Shown piece after piece: positions 60,373 through 64,000 of a stretch of DNA of 64,000 nt. Numbering within the stretch: position 1 is the first letter of the stretch; every line of letters starts with the position of its first letter. This stretch comes from Paulownia fortunei (taxonomy: Eukaryota; Streptophyta; Magnoliopsida; Lamiales; Paulowniaceae). The stretch lies in the NCBI GenBank assembly GCA_019321725.1, contig CM033113.1, positions 10,230,001-10,294,000 of the forward strand, in the 5' to 3' direction. The position numbers were made by a program, and so were the translations under genes. The notes under the pieces were generated by a model that made no database searches, was not told the DNA's origin, and saw only the letters and a list, made by a program, of their open reading frames with translations.

Positions 60373-62458
60373 TGATAAACTATAAATACTGTATTACTAG
60401 TGTGATTCTTTTGAGTGGAAGAAGCTAGCTGCATTATAAAATTCTCATAGCATTACTTAGGATAAAATACATTAAATTCTCCATGCTTGATTTGATTAGG
60501 TTCATTCTACAGTTGCACCCGGTCTTGTCCTAGCTATAAGACCGGGTGTCGTTTTTCACTGCCAACTTCCTTAATCCAACGGCAATGGATGATTGATGAT
60601 GGCTTCACTATACATGTCCAAACTAATGTAGCTTACTTTATATGTGCACTTGAGTATTTTACAATACTAGCAATATTTTTTACCCTTCTCTGATCCCAAG
60701 ACAGGATTCCAACTTATGGGAAGCGACTATGATAGAATGAGCGACTATTGAAAGACAAATTTGTAGTTGTCTTAACTGCATGCTCGAGCTTGGTAAATCA
60801 TGTTGCAGAGGAAGGATTTATATTAAATTAAAGTTCAATTTAGTGATATCATTATAGTTTATATTTTTAGTAAATATGTGAGGGTGTTTGTGTCTATATT
60901 ATTTTTAGGTCGCAAAGTGTATACCTATGGCCGGTGAAATTTTAAAGAAGTCATAAATGGATACATGTTTATTGGTTAGAGATGAAATTCATGCTAAATC
61001 TACAAACCCTTATGAAAGCATAGTAGGTTCCAAGTGCTCGAGTCTATTGTCACCCTTAGTTAAACTTGGCTGACCAAGATAAAAGAAGGTTCGAATTAAC
61101 TATGATTTGGGTTAGTTTTTAAGGTAGCCTAATACTTTTCTTAGAATTCAGAGCTGATATTGCTGAAATTTTGAGTTTCGAAATCATGGTGATCTAAAAA
61201 TATTCAGGTTACTAACCCACAATGAAAACATGGAATCCAATAGTTGATGGTCATTAGAGGGCGGATCATAGTATTCTTTAAAGCATTGAAGAATTCCACT
61301 ACATTGATTGAACAATAACATATATGAAGGAGTTTGCTTATCATAGTTCCATCTACAATTACAATGAAACTTTTATGTTTGATCTCAAACTTTCCTCATC
61401 AGTAATGCTACTGATTCTGTAAAAAGAAGTATCCACATTCTGTTAATTTTTCAATTTTCCTCTTCCCATAACATTTTATATTAAAGTTTCATAGCTTTTT
61501 CAAGAGTATCTGAAATTCTCATCCACCATGGTAGCCTTAACAGTTATTTTCAGATTCAAATACACTCAGTTACTGTAAATTAGGAATTTTCAGATTTCTA
61601 TCTGACCAGCATTCACTTTTCTGTCAGCAAACATAAATCAAAATTTCTTGATTACATAAAAGAAAATACAGGGAAAATTCAAAAAAAGAATGGAATTTGT
61701 TAGGAATTGCAAGGCCTGCTGTGTGTGATAAAACAAGACAACTGAGCACAAGGACACTTAGAGGCAGGAGCTGGATCCCACATTCTATCTTAAATTCAAA
61801 TTACTTTTACTTTTCATATATATATATATATATATATATTTACCTTTTTCTTGTGGTACAAAAGTTGCACCTTCTCTTGCAGCCTTGGCTCCTTAGTTGC
61901 CCTTGATCAATCCAAACTGTAATACAAACATTTGGTTCAGTACTGATGAGTGATGTGTCATTTTCCTACATACCTGAGTTTTACTGTCAAATTCTTGGCA
62001 TTTTTAACCATTTTAAAAAGGCCAAGAGTCTTGATGGCATGGAAAACAAGAATAGAAATAATGAACAAGATAGCAAAAAATTTATGTGACGTGACATCAC
62101 AACATTTTGAACTGGGGTAGGGTAAATGGTCTATTATAGGTTAATCCATTAGTTAAGAACTTGTTTGCACCAAAAACTTTAAACACCTTGCTGACCATCA
62201 GCCACACTAATGCTATGCTTGCAACTTGAATTTTGACCAGAAAAAGTAAAAGTAAAAGAAAAAGGAAAAAAAGAAGGATCGACAAAATATGACATAAAGC
62301 TATCATTTGAAGTGATCTCACTAAAATCCAAGGACCAAACGTATTATAAACATAAGCTTTTCGGATAAAAAATAAAACAAGAAATTAGTGACAAACAAAA
62401 CCAATGAAAAAATAAAATGGGCTCCTAATCTTTTGAAAGAATCTTGAATAATGTGTTT

Positions 62459-62484
62459 GGGTGGGGTGGGGGTTGGGGGGGAGG
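62459..62484 (+). repeat. G-rich tract, G-quadruplex-prone (+ strand)
   Basis: Runs of G of length 3, 4, 5 and 7 are separated by one or two T, which fits the four-run G-quadruplex pattern. Confidence 0.75.
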
Positions 62485-63128
62485 AATATATGTTTTAATG
62501 CAATCAGATGCAATTATATAACCTGAAAACTGAAACCAAGGGCCTGCATAGAGATGCCTGAACCTTAATAGCTAGCCACCCATTCACACTACAAAGTAAA
62601 GATACCTTGGTCTAAAGACATAGCTGGCTCAACAAGACAATCAATAAGATGGAAATAACAGCTAAGGTACCATGAAGCCATTAATTATTCAAGTTAATGG
62701 ATTCTTTTCTTGTCTCTCATGACAATCTTATATTCGTTAAAATCTCCGCTCTCACACTAACACATTATTAAATAATGAAAGCTTTCTTGTTTGTGCATTT
62801 CATAATTTATGCGATTTAACTGGAAATATCGTCTTGGGGTTGAATCTAATATGAGTTTTAACCCACCTAACATCAAACTTTGATGTAATTTTGAACATAT
62901 TACACCATATATCTGAGGTGGCCACTCACAGGGTTTAGATGTGCCTGTGACAAAAAAACCAGAGTGATCACAGTAGTTATATGAGAGGAGAGCATGCTGA
63001 AAACAATACATATTCTACTTTCCCCATTTGTAAAAAGAGAACAGCAACTAGAAAACAAAAGGCTAGAGCCCCTCTTCCTTTTTTCTCAATCAGAGTTGAG
63101 AGCAAATGTTCACTCAATGGCTTTGCAA

Positions 63129-63153
63129 CCCCACCCCACCCCCCACACCCCCC
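63129..63153 (-). repeat. C-rich tract, G-quadruplex-prone on the - strand
   Basis: CCCC-A-CCCC-A-CCCCCC-ACA-CCCCCC: four G-runs with one- to three-base loops on the minus strand. Confidence 0.75.
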
Positions 63154-63512
63154 GCACAATAACTATCAACTACTATTTTCATGTAGTAAATTTGATGATA
63201 TGTCAATGCCACAGATTGATCACTTTTTTGGTCCCCAAACAGAAGCTCTTTGGGTAATCAAATACACCAATGGCAATTGCTAAATTGGTAACCCCTTTTA
63301 ACCTTCAGAGGGAAAGGAAAATGTGTTATCTCTGGCAAGTGGAAATGGGGCCAAACAGGTTTAGAAAGTGAGAGAGAGAGAACTGACACGAGTAGACAAG
63401 AAAATGTAAACCAAACAGGAGAAAAAATGGTATACAGAACCTCACGTGGGGAAAGGAAAGTGGCCTGTGCTTCTGGTTGGTACTTTCAAATCCCTACCCC
63501 AAACAATTACAA

Positions 63513-63542
63513 CCCCCCCCCCCCCCCCCCCCCCCACCCCCC
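63513..63542 (-). repeat. poly(C) homopolymer
   Basis: 23 C, one A, then 6 C. Its length in the assembly is likely unreliable. On the minus strand it is a long G-run that could form G-quadruplexes. Confidence 0.8.
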
Positions 63543-64000
63543 ATTTATGATGTTTTTGGACAAGGGAAAATGGTTTCTGAAGTGTTACACTGACATACTT
63601 CATTTTAAAGATTTTAAGTATTAGGGAATTAAAGGGTTCATTTGGTTATGTTTTCATTCTCATTTTCAAATTTCAAAATTTTCAGTGAAGTTTATGAAAT
63701 ATTATTGATTTTTGTATAAAAATTAAAAATATATTTGGATGATCGATTTTAGATGAAAAAATTATGAGTATGAGAATGAGAATATATTTTGTTAGTTGTA
63801 TTTTTTTTTATATTTTGCTACGAAAAAGTCATATGCTTGTTTTGGTAAATTTTTGATAGAGTTATTTCCACAATTTACATATATGATAATATTAAAAGTT
63901 AATAATAGTGAGATCCACTTTGAATATATAGTTTAAATATGATAATTTATTAAAATAATACAAAAGTTGTGAGTCTCCCTAAAATGATATTGTTTAAAAT

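Larger units (their letters stand above)
60373..64000. other. intergenic DNA, no gene recognised
   Basis: ORFs are short and of low complexity. It contains a (TA)n run near 61818-61840, a GA-type run near 63370-63380 and the G/C-rich tracts listed separately. Part could be 3' or 5' sequence of a gene beyond the window. Confidence 0.5.

Noticed and set aside
1..64000. CRISPR arrays, rRNA or tRNA genes, bacterial-type operons
   Set aside because: No regular short direct repeats with unique spacers and no cloverleaf or rRNA-like sequence were recognised by eye. The window is plant nuclear DNA, and a covariance-model scan would be needed to exclude a tRNA.

Overview
The window looks like nuclear DNA of a eudicot plant. 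Host genes are split by AT-rich introns or have compact plant-type ORFs. Their products (plant PP5, a plant-type ILK/Raf-like kinase, a BBX zinc finger, an RLP29-like LRR protein) are plant families, and the space between them is filled with plant Helitron, hAT and Ty3/gypsy (Tat-like) remains. I cannot name the species. The neighbouring PP5 and RLP29-like genes recall Arabidopsis AT2G42810/AT2G42800 (from memory).

Layout: (1) 0.7-2.3 kb, an intact PIF1-family DNA helicase with an intronless CDS (+). (2) 4.0-9.4 kb, a probable decayed Helitron holding a tandem array with a ~590-bp unit and a Helitron helicase pseudogene. (3) 10.0-19.6 kb, a complete 12-exon ankyrin-repeat/integrin-linked-kinase-like gene (-), whose reconstructed CDS of 1377 nt closes in frame (458 aa). 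(4) 20.0-20.5 kb, a probable hAT MITE. (5) 23.4-30.3 kb, a degenerate Tat-like Ty3/gypsy element (-) with LTRs, an RT-end/RNase H/integrase remnant, 60-bp tandem repeats and a spliced extra ORF on the opposite strand. (6) 33.8-40.8 kb, a non-autonomous gag-only LTR element (+) with a 5-bp target duplication, itself interrupted by a 954-bp hAT element with an 8-bp target duplication.

(7) 42.8 kb, the first exon of a BBX (B-box) gene whose second B-box I cannot find; an orphan terminal-type exon lies at 45.2 kb. (8) 48.0-57.7 kb, a complete PP5 phosphatase gene (+): 12 constitutive exons (487 aa) plus an optional transmembrane cassette exon. A perfect 57-bp in-frame tandem duplication covers the cassette's splice acceptor. 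(9) 59.0-60.4 kb, an intronless RLP29-like LRR protein (+). (10) 60.4-64 kb, apparently non-coding DNA with several G-quadruplex-prone tracts.

The host genes do not form one pathway. They cover genome maintenance (PIF1), stress and ion signalling (ILK), light signalling (BBX; PP5, known to act on phytochrome) and surface perception (RLP29-like). Exon boundaries were placed by hand from splice signals, reading phase and remembered family sequences. The strongest check is that phase is preserved across every junction of the ILK and PP5 models.
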